64,000 nucleotides of DNA, from positions 1-64,000 of the forward strand of contig NZ_BLTG01000004.1 of assembly GCF_017312405.1 (NCBI RefSeq), written 5' to 3'. Positions 27,906-39,466 of this stretch are shown piece after piece. Position 1 is the first letter of the stretch. Every line of letters begins with the position of its first letter. The stretch is from Mycobacterium sp. PO1 (GTDB lineage: Bacteria; Actinomycetota; Actinomycetes; Mycobacteriales; Mycobacteriaceae). A model generated the notes under the pieces. That model was given only the letters and a program-made list of their open reading frames with translations, had not been told where the DNA came from and ran no database searches. Both the position numbers and the translations under genes were made by a program.

Positions 27906-28295
27906 TCAGGCAGCCTCGCCCGACGGGGCGTTCACGTCGGCAGGCAGTGCGCCCTTGGCCACCTCGACCAGCGCGGTGAAGGCAGCCGGGTCGCTGACGG
28001 CCAGCTCGGCGAGGTTCTTGCGGTCGACCTCCACGCCGGCGGCCTTGAGGCCCTGCATCAGCCGGTTGTAGGTCATGTCGTTGGACCTGGCCGCGGCGTT
28101 GATGCGCGAGATCCACAGCTTGCGGAACTCACCCTTACGGGCGCGGCGGTCCCGGTAGGCGTAGGTCAACGAATGCAGCTGCTGTTCCTTGGCCTTGCGG
28201 TACAGCCGCGAGCGCTGGCCCCGGTAGCCCTTCGATGCCTTGAGTACGGTACGCCGCTTCTTCTGCGCGTTGACCGCGCGCTTCACGCGTGCCAT
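27906..28295 (-). CDS. rplT: 50S ribosomal protein L20
   Basis: 129 aa, strongly basic N-terminus ([25 protein letters not shown]) and the conserved [18 protein letters not shown] block. Binds 23S rRNA early in 50S assembly. ATG with AGGAAA upstream. Third gene of the infC operon, 79 nt after rpmI. Confidence 0.98.
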   Translation of the reverse strand: MARVKRAVNAQKKRRTVLKASKGYRGQRSRLYRKAKEQQLHSLTYAYRDRRARKGEFRKLWISRINAAARSNDMTYNRLMQGLKAAGVEVDRKNLAELAVSDPAAFTALVEVAKGALPADVNAPSGEAA

Positions 28296-28374
28296 GGGAG
28301 TTTCCTATCGTCGTTCAGTCAGGGGTCGGGGTCCGGCCGGGACGGTCGGACCACCGGTCTAGCGGGTGGAGCGC

Positions 28375-28569
28375 TCAGCCGTTGAGCATCTTCTTGATGC
28401 GCTTGGTGTCGTTGCCCGACACCTCGGTGCGGCCTTCGAGCCGGCGGGTGCGGGTCGACGGCTTGTGCTCGAGCAGGTGGCGGTGGTTGGCCTTCTGGCG
28501 CACGATCTTTCCGGTTCCGGTGCGGCGGAACCGCTTCGACGCGCCGCTGTGGGTCTTCGCCTTCGGCAT
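28375..28569 (-). CDS. rpmI: 50S ribosomal protein L35
   Basis: 64 aa, [21 protein letters not shown] start and [16 protein letters not shown] core, complete. ATG preceded by GAGGAAAC. Only 6 nt after infC, so co-transcribed and probably coupled. Confidence 0.98.
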   Translation of the reverse strand: MPKAKTHSGASKRFRRTGTGKIVRQKANHRHLLEHKPSTRTRRLEGRTEVSGNDTKRIKKMLNG

Positions 28570-28575
28570 GTTTCC

Positions 28576-29187
<612 letters not shown>

Positions 29188-29252
29188 GGGGCCTCCCTGG
29201 ATAGATCCTGCTGTCCTCGAGGAGCCCACACATACCCGGCGCCCTGTCCCTA

Positions 29253-29283
29253 CAGAACAGAAAAGCCCTGCTCAGAGCAGGGC
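29253..29283 (-). terminator. Intrinsic terminator in the infC leader (putative attenuator)
   Basis: On the minus strand GCCCTGCTCTGAGCAGGGC forms an 8-bp stem with 3-nt loop followed by TTTTCTGTTCT. It lies about 65 nt upstream of the infC start, and no minus-strand gene lies upstream that it could end, so it should act as an attenuator of infC-rpmI-rplT-tsnR. Confidence 0.7.
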
Positions 29284-29299
29284 CCGACACCGACCAGGA

Positions 29300-29318
29300 C
29301 AGACATCTGCGATGTCTG
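29300..29318 (-). other. Stem-loop in the infC leader upstream of the terminator
   Basis: CAGACAT, 5-nt loop, ATGTCTG: a perfect 7-bp stem 16 nt before the terminator stem. It would be the first structure formed in the leader RNA and could be part of a regulatory switch. The promoter of this transcript is not clear to me. Confidence 0.55.
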
Positions 29319-29427
29319 TGACCGGACCGTTGCACCTCCGACGTATCGTCGGTGAACGGTGGGAGCGGGACTCCACTTTGCTGTCCCGGACGTTGCCGGG
29401 ACGGTCGCGCATGCCAGTCTAGCAGGC

Positions 29428-29790
29428 ATGACCGAGGTTCCCGAACCATCCTCCCTGGCAGCCGAGCTGTCCGTACGCGAGCTCGCCGACGTCCCCGCCG
29501 TCGAGGTCATCACCCGTGCCGCGGTGATGCTGATGAGTGCCGCCGCCGAGAAGCTCGGGTTGTCGGCCGACGACCCCGACGACAGCCCCCATCGCGACCT
29601 CGACGAGGCCCGCCGCCTGATCACCGCACTGGCCGGTCTTGTGACCGCGTCCGCCGAATATCTGGGACCGCACGCCGGACCGGTGCGCGACGGGTTGAAA
29701 TCCCTGCAGCTGGCGTTCCGCGAGGCCAGCGCGGCACCCGAGGAGCCCGGTAAGGGGCCGGGAGAGAAGTACACCGGGCCGGTTTGGTAG
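29428..29790 (+). CDS. DUF1844 domain protein
   Basis: 120 aa, soluble and acidic, with the DUF1844 core [22 protein letters not shown] and [19 protein letters not shown]. Function unknown. The ATG at 29428 is chosen because the upstream part of the frame overlaps the infC promoter region. Divergent from infC and followed 62 nt later by lysX on the same strand. Confidence 0.8.
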   Translation: MTEVPEPSSLAAELSVRELADVPAVEVITRAAVMLMSAAAEKLGLSADDPDDSPHRDLDEARRLITALAGLVTASAEYLGPHAGPVRDGLKSLQLAFREASAAPEEPGKGPGEKYTGPVW

Positions 29791-29838
29791 CGCCACTCGC
29801 CGAAGCCGGACATCTGCCCGGTGGGCCTGGTGAGCGCA

Positions 29839-29844
29839 TATCCT
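29839..29844 (+). promoter_or_regulatory. -10 box of lysX
   Basis: TATCCT, 8 nt before the lysX ATG at 29853, consistent with a leaderless or nearly leaderless transcript. No clear -35. Confidence 0.45.
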
Positions 29845-29852
29845 CCCGGCGT

Positions 29853-32800
29853 ATGACCGTCACGAGTCCCATCCGGGCCGCTGCCCGCTCGCGCTTCCGC
29901 TGGGTGCCGGCGGCCGCCGGCTGGACGGTCGGCATCATCGCCACGTTGTCGCTGCTGGCCAGCATCTCGCCCCTGGTCCGCTCGGTCATCGCAGTGCCGC
30001 GTGAGTTCGTCAACGACTACATCTTCAACTTCCCCGACACCAGCTTCGCGTGGGCGTTCGTGCTGGCGGTGCTGGCCGGGGCGCTCGCCGCGCGTAAGCG
30101 CATCGCCTGGTGGACGCTCGTGGGCTACATGGTCGCCGCAACCGGGTGGAACATCGCCGACCTGCTCTCCGGCGAGGAGTCCCGGCTGGCGCAGTTCGGC
30201 GAGATGATCGGGTTGGTCTTCCACGTCGCGGCCATTGTGTTCCTGCTCCTGGCACGCGGACAGTTCTGGGCCAGGGCCCGTCGGGGCGCGCTGGCGAAAG
30301 CGGCCGGTGTCCTGGTGGCCGGCATGGGGATCGGCACGCTGACCGGCTGGGCCCTGTTCGAGCTGTTTCCGGGCACGCTGGCGCGACCGGACCGGTTCCT
30401 CTACGCCCTGAACCGTGTCAGCGCCTTCGCAGGCGCCGATCCCGACTCCTTCAGCGGGGCTCCCCACGGGCTCGTCAACGCGATGCTCGGCTTGTTCGGC
30501 GCGCTGGCCCTGATGGCGGCCGCAGTGGTGTTGTTTCAGTCGCAACGCGCCGACAACGCGCTGACCGGCGAGGACGAGTCAGCGATCCGCGGGCTGCTCG
30601 AGCTCTACGGCAAAAACGATTCGTTGGGGTACTTCGCCACCCGCCGCGACAAAGCGGTGGTGTTCTCCCCCGACGGCCGCGCCGCCATCACGTACCGCGT
30701 CGAGGTCGGCGTGTGTCTGGCCAGCGGAGATCCGGTCGGCGACCCGAAATCCTGGCCGCAGGCGATCGGGGCCTGGTTGGAGCTGTGCCTGGCGTACGGG
30801 TGGGCGCCCGGCGTGATGGGTGCGAGCGCGGCCGGAGCGCAGGCCTTCCGCGGCGCGGGGCTCAACGCATTGCAGCTCGGCGACGAGGCGATCCTGCACA
30901 CCGATGAGTTCCGGCTGTCCGGACCGGAGATGCGCGGCGTGCGCCAGGCGGTGACCCGGGCCCGCCGTGCCGGCGTCGCGGTGCGGATGCGCCGCCACCG
31001 CGAGCTGAGCGCCGACGAGATGACCGACGTGATCACACGCGCGGACGCCTGGCGCGACACCGATGACGAGCGGGGCTTCTCCATGGCGCTGGGGCGACTC
31101 GGCGACCCCGCCGACGGTGACTGTCTGCTGGTGGAGGCGGTGCGCGAGGACGGTCAGGTGGTCGCGATGTTGTCGCTGGTGCCGTGGGGCGCCAACGGGG
31201 TGTCCCTGGATCTGATGCGTCGCTCGCCCCGCTCCCCCAACGGCACCATCGAACTGATGGTCAGCGAACTGTGCCTGAACTCCGAGGACGTCGGGATCGG
31301 CCGGGTGTCACTGAATTTCGCGATGTTCCGGTCGGCTTTCGAGCAGGGGACCCAACTCGGCGCGGGCCCCGTCGCACGACTGTGGCGCTGGATCCTGGTG
31401 TTCTTCTCGCGCTGGTGGCAGCTCGAGACGCTGTACCGGTCCAACATGAAGTACCAGCCTCGGTGGGTCCCGCGCTACGCGTGCTACGAGGACGCCCGGC
31501 TGGTCCCGCGCGTCGGGGTGGCCTCGGTGATCGCGGAAGGCTTTCTGGTCCTTCCGTTCTCCAAGCGTCACGAGCAGCCCCACACCGGCCACCACATCGC
31601 TGCACCGGGCACCCTCGTCGCGACCGGGCTGCTGCACAGTGACGGTTCCGCGCCCGACGTCAGCCTGCCGGGCGGGCCGGACGAGGACGTGAGTCACGGA
31701 CTGCCCGAGCAGGTCCGGGTTCGGATGGCCAAGCTCAAGGCACTGCAGAGCGAGGGGGTGGACGCCTATCCGGTGGGCAGTCCGCCCAGCCACACCGTCG
31801 CCGCGGCGTTGTCGGCCCGGGACGGCACCGAGGTGTCGGTCGCGGGCCGGGTGTTGCGCCTGCGCGACTACGGCGGCGTGCTGTTCGCGCAACTGCGTGA
31901 CTGGTCTGCCGAAGTCCAACTCCTGCTTGACAACTCGGCGCTACGCGCGGGCAGCACCGCTGACTTCACCCGCGCGATCGACCTCGGCGATCTGCTCGAG
32001 GTGTCGGGAACGATGGGCCACAGCCGCAACGGCACGGTGTCGGTGCTGGTCACCGGGTGGCGGCTGATCGGCAAATGCCTGCGGCCGTTGCCCGACAAAT
32101 GGAAAGGGCTGACGGATCAGGAGGCCCGGGTGCGCGCCCGCTACGTCGACCTCGCGATCAACACCGAGGCCCGCGACCTGATCAGAGCGCGCAGCGCAGT
32201 CCTGCACGCCATTCGCGAAACCCTGGTCGGCAAGGGATTCCTGGAGGTCGAGACACCGATCCTGCAGCAGATCCACGGCGGTGCGAACGCGCGTCCGTTC
32301 ATGACTCACATCAACGCCTATGACCTCGATCTGTATCTGCGCATCGCGCCCGAACTGTATCTGAAGCGGTTGTGCGTCGGCGGAGTGGAAAAGGTCTTCG
32401 AACTCGGGCGCGCCTTCCGCAACGAGGGCGTCGACTTCAGCCACAACCCCGAGTTCACGTTGTTGGAGGCTTACCAGGCACACGCCGACTATCGCGTCTG
32501 GATCGACGGATGCCGGGAACTGATCCAGAACGCCGCAGACGCCGCCAACGGAGCCCAGGTGTTCTGGCGTCCACGCCCCGACGGCGCTCTCGAGCCCGTC
32601 GACATCTCCGGATCGTGGACGGTCAAGACCGTGCACGGCGCGGTGTCGGAAGCCCTCGGCGAGACGATCGAGCCGGATACCGACCTCGGCACGCTGCGGC
32701 GGCTCTGCGACGCCGCCCACATTCCCTACCTGTCGCACTGGGACGCCGGTGCGGTCGTGCTCGAACTCTACGAACGTCTCGTCGAGGACCGCACCGAGGA

Positions 32801-33155
32801 GCCGACGTTCTACACCGATTTCCCGACGTCGGTGTCACCGCTGACCCGGCCGCACCGCAGCATCCCCGGCGTCGCAGAGCGGTGGGATCTGGTCGCGTGG
32901 GGCGTCGAACTGGGCACCGCCTACAGCGAGCTGACCGACCCTGTCGAGCAGCGCCGCCGGTTGCTGGAACAGTCGCTGCTGGCCGCCGGCGGCGATCCGG
33001 AAGCGATGGAACTCGACGAGGACTTCCTGCAGGCGATGGAGTACGCGATGCCCCCGACGGGCGGTCTCGGCATGGGCGTGGACCGTGTCGTCATGCTCAT
33101 CACCGGGCGCAGCATTCGCGAGACGCTGCCCTTCCCGCTGGCCAAACCGCGGTAG
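29853..33155 (+). CDS. lysX: Bifunctional lysylphosphatidylglycerol synthetase/lysine-tRNA ligase LysX
   Basis: 1100 aa in three parts. About 1-210: several transmembrane helices of the MprF type. About 230-580: DUF2156 GNAT-like lysyl-transferase domain ([21 protein letters not shown] ... SLNFAMFRS). About 610-1100: lysyl-tRNA synthetase with OB-fold ([15 protein letters not shown]), motif 2 [20 protein letters not shown] and motif 3 [13 protein letters not shown]. It lysinylates membrane phosphatidylglycerol, giving resistance to cationic peptides. The cell's main LysRS is expected elsewhere. Orthologue of Rv1640c. Confidence 0.95.
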   Translation: MTVTSPIRAAARSRFRWVPAAAGWTVGIIATLSLLASISPLVRSVIAVPREFVNDYIFNFPDTSFAWAFVLAVLAGALAARKRIAWWTLVGYMVAATGWNIADLLSGEESRLAQFGEMIGLVFHVAAIVFLLLARGQFWARARRGALAKAAGVLVAGMGIGTLTGWALFELFPGTLARPDRFLYALNRVSAFAGADPDSFSGAPHGLVNAMLGLFGALALMAAAVVLFQSQRADNALTGEDESAIRGLLELYGKNDSLGYFATRRDKAVVFSPDGRAAITYRVEVGVCLASGDPVGDPKSWPQAIGAWLELCLAYGWAPGVMGASAAGAQAFRGAGLNALQLGDEAILHTDEFRLSGPEMRGVRQAVTRARRAGVAVRMRRHRELSADEMTDVITRADAWRDTDDERGFSMALGRLGDPADGDCLLVEAVREDGQVVAMLSLVPWGANGVSLDLMRRSPRSPNGTIELMVSELCLNSEDVGIGRVSLNFAMFRSAFEQGTQLGAGPVARLWRWILVFFSRWWQLETLYRSNMKYQPRWVPRYACYEDARLVPRVGVASVIAEGFLVLPFSKRHEQPHTGHHIAAPGTLVATGLLHSDGSAPDVSLPGGPDEDVSHGLPEQVRVRMAKLKALQSEGVDAYPVGSPPSHTVAAALSARDGTEVSVAGRVLRLRDYGGVLFAQLRDWSAEVQLLLDNSALRAGSTADFTRAIDLGDLLEVSGTMGHSRNGTVSVLVTGWRLIGKCLRPLPDKWKGLTDQEARVRARYVDLAINTEARDLIRARSAVLHAIRETLVGKGFLEVETPILQQIHGGANARPFMTHINAYDLDLYLRIAPELYLKRLCVGGVEKVFELGRAFRNEGVDFSHNPEFTLLEAYQAHADYRVWIDGCRELIQNAADAANGAQVFWRPRPDGALEPVDISGSWTVKTVHGAVSEALGETIEPDTDLGTLRRLCDAAHIPYLSHWDAGAVVLELYERLVEDRTEEPTFYTDFPTSVSPLTRPHRSIPGVAERWDLVAWGVELGTAYSELTDPVEQRRRLLEQSLLAAGGDPEAMELDEDFLQAMEYAMPPTGGLGMGVDRVVMLITGRSIRETLPFPLAKPR

Positions 33156-33165
33156 CGTTTGCGGC

Positions 33166-33546
33166 ATGCCGGACGAACCGCAGCCCGAGCCTGTCGACGC
33201 GGAGATCGTCGAGCCGTGGCCTGCGCCCGACAGCGCCTCTCAGCCGGACGGGACCGTCACCACCCCCGAGCCCGACGAGACCGTCAGCGCACCTGAGCCG
33301 GTCGGGCCCGGGGACACCATTACCGAGCCCGCATCCGGTTACACCCGTGACGGGGTGCCGACCTTCGAGTCGGTGCGCGAGAAGATCGAGACCCGCTACG
33401 GCACCGCGATCGGCGCGGCGGAGCTGGCCTCGGAGACCCCCGAAGGCCGTTCCGTCGAGGAGCAGTACGAGGCGCGCCAGAAAGCCGCCGCCGAGCGGCT
33501 GGCCCGCATCCGGGAGTCCATGCATCGGGCCGACGACTCCGGCTGA
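33166..33546 (+). CDS. Small acidic hypothetical protein
   Basis: 126 aa starting 10 nt after lysX. The first 60 residues are rich in Pro, Glu, Asp and Thr and probably disordered; the C-terminal half (YTRDGVPTFESVREKIETRYGTAIGAAEL ... RLARIRESMH) looks helical and more conserved. No recognised domain, signal or membrane segment. Likely co-transcribed with lysX. Confidence 0.7.
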   Translation: MPDEPQPEPVDAEIVEPWPAPDSASQPDGTVTTPEPDETVSAPEPVGPGDTITEPASGYTRDGVPTFESVREKIETRYGTAIGAAELASETPEGRSVEEQYEARQKAAAERLARIRESMHRADDSG

Positions 33547-33578
33547 TCTGTCCGACGTCACCGGTACGGTCGCGATCA

Positions 33579-34760
33579 ATGCGGTCAATCACTGCCGAAG
33601 AGCGCCGCGCGCGCCTGGCGCGACGGCACTTTCTCGATGAACCTGCGCCGTCGGTGGCCGGCGCAGCGGCCAGCTTCGTCGGTCTGCACGCCACCGACCC
33701 GGCCACCCCGTACCTGACGCTGTGGGCACGCTCGCCCGGCTTCTCGGTCGACGACCTCGATACCGCGATGTATCGAGACCGCACCGTGGTCAAGCACCTG
33801 GCGATGCGGCGGACGTTGTGGATGGTGAACGCCGAGGATCTTCCCCTGATCCAGTCTGCGGTCAGCGACCGAGTCGCCGACACCGAACACCGGCGACTCG
33901 TCGCCGATGTGCAGAAAGCCGGCGTCACCGACGACGGTGAGGCGTGGTTCGCCGCGGCGGCGGCCGCGGTGCTGGAGCATCTCACCTCGCACGGACCGGC
34001 CAGCGCGCGGGAACTGCGCGAAGGGCTCACAGAATTGGCCGGCAGCCACGACACCGCCCCGGGCAAACGCTGGGGCGGCCCGACACCCTTGGCGCCGAGG
34101 GTGCTGACCGTGCTCGGTGCCCGCGGCGATATCGTGCGCGGCCCCAACGACGGCCGGTGGATCGCGTCGCGGCCGCGCTGGACCACGATGGCCGACTGGC
34201 TGCCGACCACGCCGGGGCCGGTGTCACCGGAACTGGCGCGGGCGGAACTGGTGCGGCGGTGGCTGTCCGCCTTCGGGCCGGCCACCGTCGCCGACGTCAA
34301 GTGGTGGTTCGGCCAGACGCTCACCTGGGCACGGCAGGCGCTGAGCGAGGTCGATGCCGTGCCGGTCGATCTGGCCGGCTGCTCGGGTTACGCGCTGCCC
34401 GAGGATGTGGAGCCCGGACCCGCCGTCGGTGACGTCGAGCCGTGGTGCGCGCTGCTGCCCGCACTGGACGTCACGACGATGGGTTGGCTGGAGCGCGACT
34501 GGTACGTGGGCGCACACCGTGACCAGGTTTTCGACCGCAACGGCAATGCCGGCCCGACGGTGTGGGTCGACGGCCGCGTCGTCGGTGCGTGGCGACAGGA
34601 CGACACCGGACGCGTCGAACTCGTGCTGCTCGAGGACGTCGGCCGTCGCGCACACCGCGACCTGACATCCCGCGCCGAGCAGCTCACCGCGTGGCTGGAC
34701 GGGGTCCGCGTCAGTCCGCGGTTTCCCTCCCCCGCCTGCCGACCGGATGCTAGGCGCTGA
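33579..34760 (+). CDS. Winged-helix DNA-binding protein (HTH_42, YcaQ/AlkZ-like)
   Basis: 393 aa, HTH_42 family, to which the interstrand-crosslink glycosylases AlkZ and YcaQ belong. The family core is seen in [19 protein letters not shown] and the tandem winged-helix region. The catalytic QxQ/QxD motif region reads GLHATDP (His37-Ala-Thr39), so glycosylase activity is doubtful; other actinobacterial members share this divergence. Convergent with uvrA and overlapping its last 11 nt. Orthologous position to Rv1639c is likely but not certain. Confidence 0.78.
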   Translation: MRSITAEERRARLARRHFLDEPAPSVAGAAASFVGLHATDPATPYLTLWARSPGFSVDDLDTAMYRDRTVVKHLAMRRTLWMVNAEDLPLIQSAVSDRVADTEHRRLVADVQKAGVTDDGEAWFAAAAAAVLEHLTSHGPASARELREGLTELAGSHDTAPGKRWGGPTPLAPRVLTVLGARGDIVRGPNDGRWIASRPRWTTMADWLPTTPGPVSPELARAELVRRWLSAFGPATVADVKWWFGQTLTWARQALSEVDAVPVDLAGCSGYALPEDVEPGPAVGDVEPWCALLPALDVTTMGWLERDWYVGAHRDQVFDRNGNAGPTVWVDGRVVGAWRQDDTGRVELVLLEDVGRRAHRDLTSRAEQLTAWLDGVRVSPRFPSPACRPDARR

Positions 34761-37656
34761 CCTTGCGGCGGCCGTTTCGGGTTTTGCGGGTCGGACGGGA
34801 GACGCCCAGCGTCTCGGCCAGGAAGTGGCCCGTGTAGCTGTCCGGATCCGCGGCGACGTCCTCGGGGGTTCCGGTGGCCACCACGGTTCCGCCTCCCGAA
34901 CCACCTTCGGGCCCCATGTCGATGATCCAGTCCGAGGTCTTGATCACGTCGAGGTTGTGTTCGATCACGATGACCGAATTGCCCTTGTCGACAAGACCGT
35001 TGATGACGGTCAGCAACTTGCGGATGTCCTCGAAATGCAGTCCGGTGGTGGGCTCGTCGAGGATGTAGACGGTGCGGCCGGTGGAACGCTTCTGCAGCTC
35101 GGAGGCGAGCTTGACGCGCTGGGCCTCACCCCCCGACAGCGTCGGCGCGGGCTGACCGAGTCGCACATAGCCCAGCCCGACGTCCACCAGTGTCTTGAGG
35201 TAGCGGTGGATCGAGGTGATCGGCGCGAAGAACTCGGATGCTTCCTCGATGGACATGTCGAGAACTTCGGCAATGGTCTTGCCCTTGTAGTGCACCTCCA
35301 GCGTCTCCCGGTTGTACCGGGCACCCTGACAGACCTCACACGGCACGTAGACGTCGGGCAGGAAGTTCATCTCGATCTTGATCGTGCCGTCGCCGGAGCA
35401 GGCTTCGCACCGGCCGCCCTTGACGTTGAACGAGAAGCGCCCGGGTTGGTAGCCGCGGACCTTGGCTTCCGTCGTTGCGGCGAACAGGGTGCGGATCTTG
35501 TCGAACACGCCGGTGTAGGTCGCGGGGTTGGACCGCGGCGTCCGCCCGATCGGCGACTGGTCGACCCGGACGAGCTTGTCGACCTTGTCCAGTCCGGTCA
35601 CCCGGGTGTGCCGGCCCGGCACCAGTCTCGCTCCGTTGAGTTTGTTCGCGAGCACGGCAGCCAGGATGTCGTTGACCAAGGTGGATTTGCCGGAGCCGGA
35701 CACCCCGGTCACCGAGGTCAGCACGCCGAGCGGGAAGGTGACGTCGATCTCGCGCAGATTGTGCTCGCGGGCGCCCACCACGGTGAGCTGACGCTTCTTG
35801 TCGACCGGGCGGCGCAGGGCCGGCACCTCGATCTGCTCTTTGCCGGACAGGTAGGCCCCGGTCAGTGAGTCGGTGTTCTCCAAAAGAGCTTCATAGGGTC
35901 CGCTGTGCACGATGCGGCCGCCGTGTTCGCCGGCCGCGGGCCCGATGTCGACGACCCAGTCGGCGTGGGCGATGGTGTCCAGGTCGTGTTCGACCACGAT
36001 CAGGGTGTTGCCGAGGTCCCGCAGCCGCACCAGGGTGTCGATCAGCCTGCGGTTGTCCCGCTGATGCAGTCCGATCGACGGTTCGTCGAGGACGTAGAGC
36101 ACACCGACCAGACCGGACCCGATCTGGGTGGCCAGCCGGATGCGCTGGGCCTCCCCACCCGACAGCGTGGCCGCGGCCCGCGACAGCGACAGGTAGTCCA
36201 GCCCGACGTCGAGCAGGAAGCCGAGCCGAGACTGGATCTCCTTGAGTACCTGACCGGCGATCGCCTTCTCCCGGGAACCGAGGGTCAGCGCATTGAGGAA
36301 CCGGGCGCACTCGGCGATGGACAGCTCGGCGACCTCGGCGATCGACTTGGCGCCGAAGTCACCGGCCGACATCGTGACGGCGAGGATCTCGGATTTGAGC
36401 CGGGTGCCCTGGCATTCGGGGCACGGCACGTCGCGCATGAAGCCTTCGAGACGCTCCTTCATCTGTTCGGAGTCGGTCTGCTCCATACGGCGCTGCAGAA
36501 ACGCCAGCACACCCTCGAAGTCGGCATAGTAGGACCTGGTGCGACCGTATCGGTTCTTGTAGCGCACATGAACCTGCTCGTCACAGCCCTCGAGAATGGC
36601 GCGGCGCGCCTTGGCGGGCAGCTTGCGCCACGGCGTGTCGACGTCGAAGCCCAGCTGGTCGCCCAACCCGGACAGCATCCGGGTGAAGTACTCGGCGGTG
36701 TGGCCCATCGACCACGGCGCGATGGCGCCTTCGGCGAGGGTGAGGTCCGGGTCGGGGATGACGAGATCTGGATCGACCTCTTTCTTGATGCCCAGCCCGA
36801 CGCATTCCGGGCACGCGCCGTACGGCGAGTTGAACGAGAACGACCGGGGCTCGAGGTCGTCGACGGCCAGGGGGTGGCCGTTGGGGCAGGCCAGCTTCTC
36901 GGAAAACCGCTGCTCGCGGTGCGGGTGGTCGTCTTCCCTGTCGACGAACTCGAGGACGACGATGCCGTCGGCCAGGTTCAGCGCGGTCTCCACCGAGTCG
37001 GTCAACCGCTGCTTGGCGCTGGCCTTGACGGTGAGGCGGTCGACGACCACCTCGATGTCGTGCTTCTCCTGCTTCTTCAGCTTCGGCGGATCGGACAGCG
37101 GGTGCACCACACCGTCCACCCGCACCCTGCTGTAGCCCTGGGTGTTCAGTTTGTCGAACAGGTCGACGAACTCGCCCTTGCGGGTGCGCACCACCGGTGC
37201 GAGCACCTGGAACCGCAGGCCTTCGTCCATTGCGAGGACCTGATCGACGATCTGTTGAGGGGTCTGGCGGGCGATGCGCTCGCCGCACACCGGGCAGTGC
37301 GGGGTACCGGCCCTGGCGTAGAGCAGGCGCAGGTAGTCGTAGACCTCGGTGATGGTGCCCACGGTCGAGCGCGGGTTGCGGTTGGTGGACTTCTGATCGA
37401 TCGACACCGCGGGCGACAGCCCCTCGATGAAATCGACGTCGGGTTTGTCCATCTGGCCCAGGAACTGACGCGCATACGCCGACAACGATTCGACGTAGCG
37501 CCGCTGGCCCTCGGCGAAGATCGTGTCGAAGGCGAGCGACGATTTGCCCGAACCCGACAGCCCGGTGAACACGATCATCGCGTCGCGCGGCAGATCCAAG
37601 TCGACGCCACGCAGATTATGTTCCCGGGCACCTTTGACAATGAGGCGGTCAGCCAA
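34750..37656 (-). CDS. uvrA: Excinuclease ABC subunit A
   Basis: Damage-recognition ATPase of nucleotide excision repair, 968 aa. Two ABC modules (GLSGSGKSS and GVSGSGKST Walker [12 protein letters not shown] and [11 protein letters not shown] signatures), an inserted UvrB-binding domain and zinc fingers ([35 protein letters not shown]). The TTG at 37656 is preferred over the GTG at 37671: GGAAGGGA precedes it by 5 nt and its product starts [14 protein letters not shown] as in related proteins. uvrB lies 6 kb away on the same strand. Confidence 0.97.
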   Translation of the reverse strand: MADRLIVKGAREHNLRGVDLDLPRDAMIVFTGLSGSGKSSLAFDTIFAEGQRRYVESLSAYARQFLGQMDKPDVDFIEGLSPAVSIDQKSTNRNPRSTVGTITEVYDYLRLLYARAGTPHCPVCGERIARQTPQQIVDQVLAMDEGLRFQVLAPVVRTRKGEFVDLFDKLNTQGYSRVRVDGVVHPLSDPPKLKKQEKHDIEVVVDRLTVKASAKQRLTDSVETALNLADGIVVLEFVDREDDHPHREQRFSEKLACPNGHPLAVDDLEPRSFSFNSPYGACPECVGLGIKKEVDPDLVIPDPDLTLAEGAIAPWSMGHTAEYFTRMLSGLGDQLGFDVDTPWRKLPAKARRAILEGCDEQVHVRYKNRYGRTRSYYADFEGVLAFLQRRMEQTDSEQMKERLEGFMRDVPCPECQGTRLKSEILAVTMSAGDFGAKSIAEVAELSIAECARFLNALTLGSREKAIAGQVLKEIQSRLGFLLDVGLDYLSLSRAAATLSGGEAQRIRLATQIGSGLVGVLYVLDEPSIGLHQRDNRRLIDTLVRLRDLGNTLIVVEHDLDTIAHADWVVDIGPAAGEHGGRIVHSGPYEALLENTDSLTGAYLSGKEQIEVPALRRPVDKKRQLTVVGAREHNLREIDVTFPLGVLTSVTGVSGSGKSTLVNDILAAVLANKLNGARLVPGRHTRVTGLDKVDKLVRVDQSPIGRTPRSNPATYTGVFDKIRTLFAATTEAKVRGYQPGRFSFNVKGGRCEACSGDGTIKIEMNFLPDVYVPCEVCQGARYNRETLEVHYKGKTIAEVLDMSIEEASEFFAPITSIHRYLKTLVDVGLGYVRLGQPAPTLSGGEAQRVKLASELQKRSTGRTVYILDEPTTGLHFEDIRKLLTVINGLVDKGNSVIVIEHNLDVIKTSDWIIDMGPEGGSGGGTVVATGTPEDVAADPDSYTGHFLAETLGVSRPTRKTRNGRRKVSA

Positions 37657-37797
37657 CGATGTCCCTTCCACGCGTTACGGGCCGCAGACGCAGCACAGGC
37701 CCATGCTAAGCATCCCCACCGACAAGTCCTGCTGCCAGCGAGCCCGCCGCCCGGTCCCGAATCGCGGCGGCAGCGCCGACGCCCCGACTCCGGGAAG

Positions 37798-37803
37798 TAA
37801 CGT
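37798..37803 (+). promoter_or_regulatory. Leaderless promoter -10 box of the MBL hydrolase gene
   Basis: TAACGT, 7 nt before the ATG at 37811, in the divergent gap with uvrA. It overlaps the alternative in-frame GTG at 37802, which makes the ATG the better start. Confidence 0.55.
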
Positions 37804-37810
37804 GACCACC

Positions 37811-38488
37811 ATGACAGTGGTCGATGACGATTACACCGGACACGTCGAGCCGCACAACGCCGCGCGACGCGTCCTACCCGGAGCCACGATCATCAAGGCA
37901 TCGGTGGGCCCGATGGACAACAACACCTATCTGGTCACCTGTTCCCAAACCGGTCAGACGCTACTCATCGACGCCGCGAACGAACCCGAGCTCCTGCTCG
38001 ATCTGATCGAACGATACGCGCCGACGCTGTCGCTCATCGTCACCAGCCATCAGCACCCTGACCATTGGGGTGCGCTGACCGAGGTCGCAGATTCGACACA
38101 CGCTCCCACCGCCGCGCACCCCCTGGACGCCGACCCGCTCCCGGTCCGGCCGGACCGACTGCTGCAAGACGGTGACACCGTCGAGGTCGGGGACCTGCGC
38201 TTCGAGGTCATCCACCTGCGCGGCCACACGCCGGGGTCGGTGGCGCTGGCGCTCAGCGGGCCGGCCACCGACGGTCGGGTGCATCTGTTCACCGGTGACT
38301 GCCTGTTTCCCGGCGGCGTCGGCAAGACCTGGAAAGAAGGCGATTTCGAGCAGCTGCTGGGCGATGTGACCAGTCGAGTGTTCGATGTGTACGCCGATCA
38401 GACCGTCGTGTACCCGGGACACGGCGACGACACCACGCTCGGCGCCGAGCGCCCGCACCTGCAGGAGTGGCGCGACCGCGGGTGGTGA
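37811..38488 (+). CDS. MBL-fold metallo-hydrolase (glyoxalase II-like)
   Basis: 225 aa. Metal motif HQHPDHWG (HxHxDH), further ligands in RGHTPGS, FTGDCLF and YPGHGDD. This set is typical of hydroxyacylglutathione-hydrolase-like binuclear enzymes. Mycobacteria use mycothiol, so the thioester substrate is uncertain. Orthologue of Rv1637c, divergent from uvrA as in M. tuberculosis. Confidence 0.88.
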   Translation: MTVVDDDYTGHVEPHNAARRVLPGATIIKASVGPMDNNTYLVTCSQTGQTLLIDAANEPELLLDLIERYAPTLSLIVTSHQHPDHWGALTEVADSTHAPTAAHPLDADPLPVRPDRLLQDGDTVEVGDLRFEVIHLRGHTPGSVALALSGPATDGRVHLFTGDCLFPGGVGKTWKEGDFEQLLGDVTSRVFDVYADQTVVYPGHGDDTTLGAERPHLQEWRDRGW

Positions 38489-38533
38489 CGGCAGGGACCG
38501 AAAAGGATCAGTGTGAAGGATCAGGAAGGGAAC

Positions 38534-39418
38534 ATGAACAGCGAGCAGTTCACCAAGGCGCAGAGCGGCGCCGGCTTCATCGCGGCGCTGGACCAGAGCG
38601 GAGGCAGCACACCCAAGGCCTTGAAGCTCTACGGCATCGAGGAGGACGCCTACTCCGGCGACGCCGAGATGTTCGACATGGTGCATCAGATGCGGACCCG
38701 CATCATCACCAGCCCCGCGTTCGACGGTGACCGCATCGTCGGCGCCATCCTGTTCGAGGACACGATGGACCGACAGATCGACGGACGCGCGAGCGCCGAC
38801 TACCTCTGGAACGTCAAGCACATCGTGCCGTTCCTCAAGGTCGACAAGGGCCTGGCCGAGGAGAAGGACGGCGCCCAGGTGATGAAGCCGATCCCGAACC
38901 TCGACGACCTGCTGGCGCGGGCGCGCGACCACGGCGTCTTCGGCACGAAGATGCGCTCGGTGATCAAGCTGCCCGGCGCGGGTCTGCAGGCCGTCGTCGA
39001 TCAGCAGTTCGAGGTCGCCCGCCAGATCCTGGCCGCCGGCCTGGTGCCGATCATCGAGCCGGAGGTCGACATCCACAGCCCCGAGAAGGGCAAGGCCGAA
39101 GAGCAGCTCAAAGAAGCGCTCCTGCGGGGTCTGGACAATCTGGACGAAGGCCAGTCGGTGATGCTCAAGCTGACGCTGCCCGACGAGAACAACCTGTACC
39201 GCGAACTCGTCGAGCACCCGAAGGTCGTGCGGGTGGTGGCGCTCTCGGGCGGCTACAACCGCGACGACGCCTGCGACAAGTTGGCCGCCAACCACGGGGT
39301 CATCGCCAGCTTCTCGCGCGCACTGACCGAAGGGCTGACCGCTCAGCAGAGCGATGAGGAGTTCAACGCCACCCTCGACGCGGCGATCACGAACATCGCC
39401 AAAGCGTCCAACACCTGA
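38534..39418 (+). CDS. fda: Class I fructose-bisphosphate aldolase
   Basis: 294 aa, glycolytic/gluconeogenic aldolase of the Schiff-base type ([49 protein letters not shown] with the catalytic lysine, [11 protein letters not shown]). The ATG at 38534 is preceded by AGGAAGGG; the GTG at 38513 lacks this. Mycobacteria also carry a class II enzyme. Ends at a strong bidirectional terminator shared with the UspA gene. Confidence 0.93.
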   Translation: MNSEQFTKAQSGAGFIAALDQSGGSTPKALKLYGIEEDAYSGDAEMFDMVHQMRTRIITSPAFDGDRIVGAILFEDTMDRQIDGRASADYLWNVKHIVPFLKVDKGLAEEKDGAQVMKPIPNLDDLLARARDHGVFGTKMRSVIKLPGAGLQAVVDQQFEVARQILAAGLVPIIEPEVDIHSPEKGKAEEQLKEALLRGLDNLDEGQSVMLKLTLPDENNLYRELVEHPKVVRVVALSGGYNRDDACDKLAANHGVIASFSRALTEGLTAQQSDEEFNATLDAAITNIAKASNT

Positions 39419-39426
39419 GCCGCCCG

Positions 39427-39461
39427 ACACCCTGGGCCGGTCTGTGTCCGGCCCAGGGTGT
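39427..39461. terminator. Bidirectional hairpin terminator
   Basis: Perfect 14-bp stem (ACACCCTGGGCCGG / CCGGCCCAGGGTGT) with 7-nt loop between the convergent aldolase and UspA genes. No U-tract on either side, so it is the non-canonical hairpin type. Confidence 0.8.
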
Positions 39462-39466
39462 GTGGC

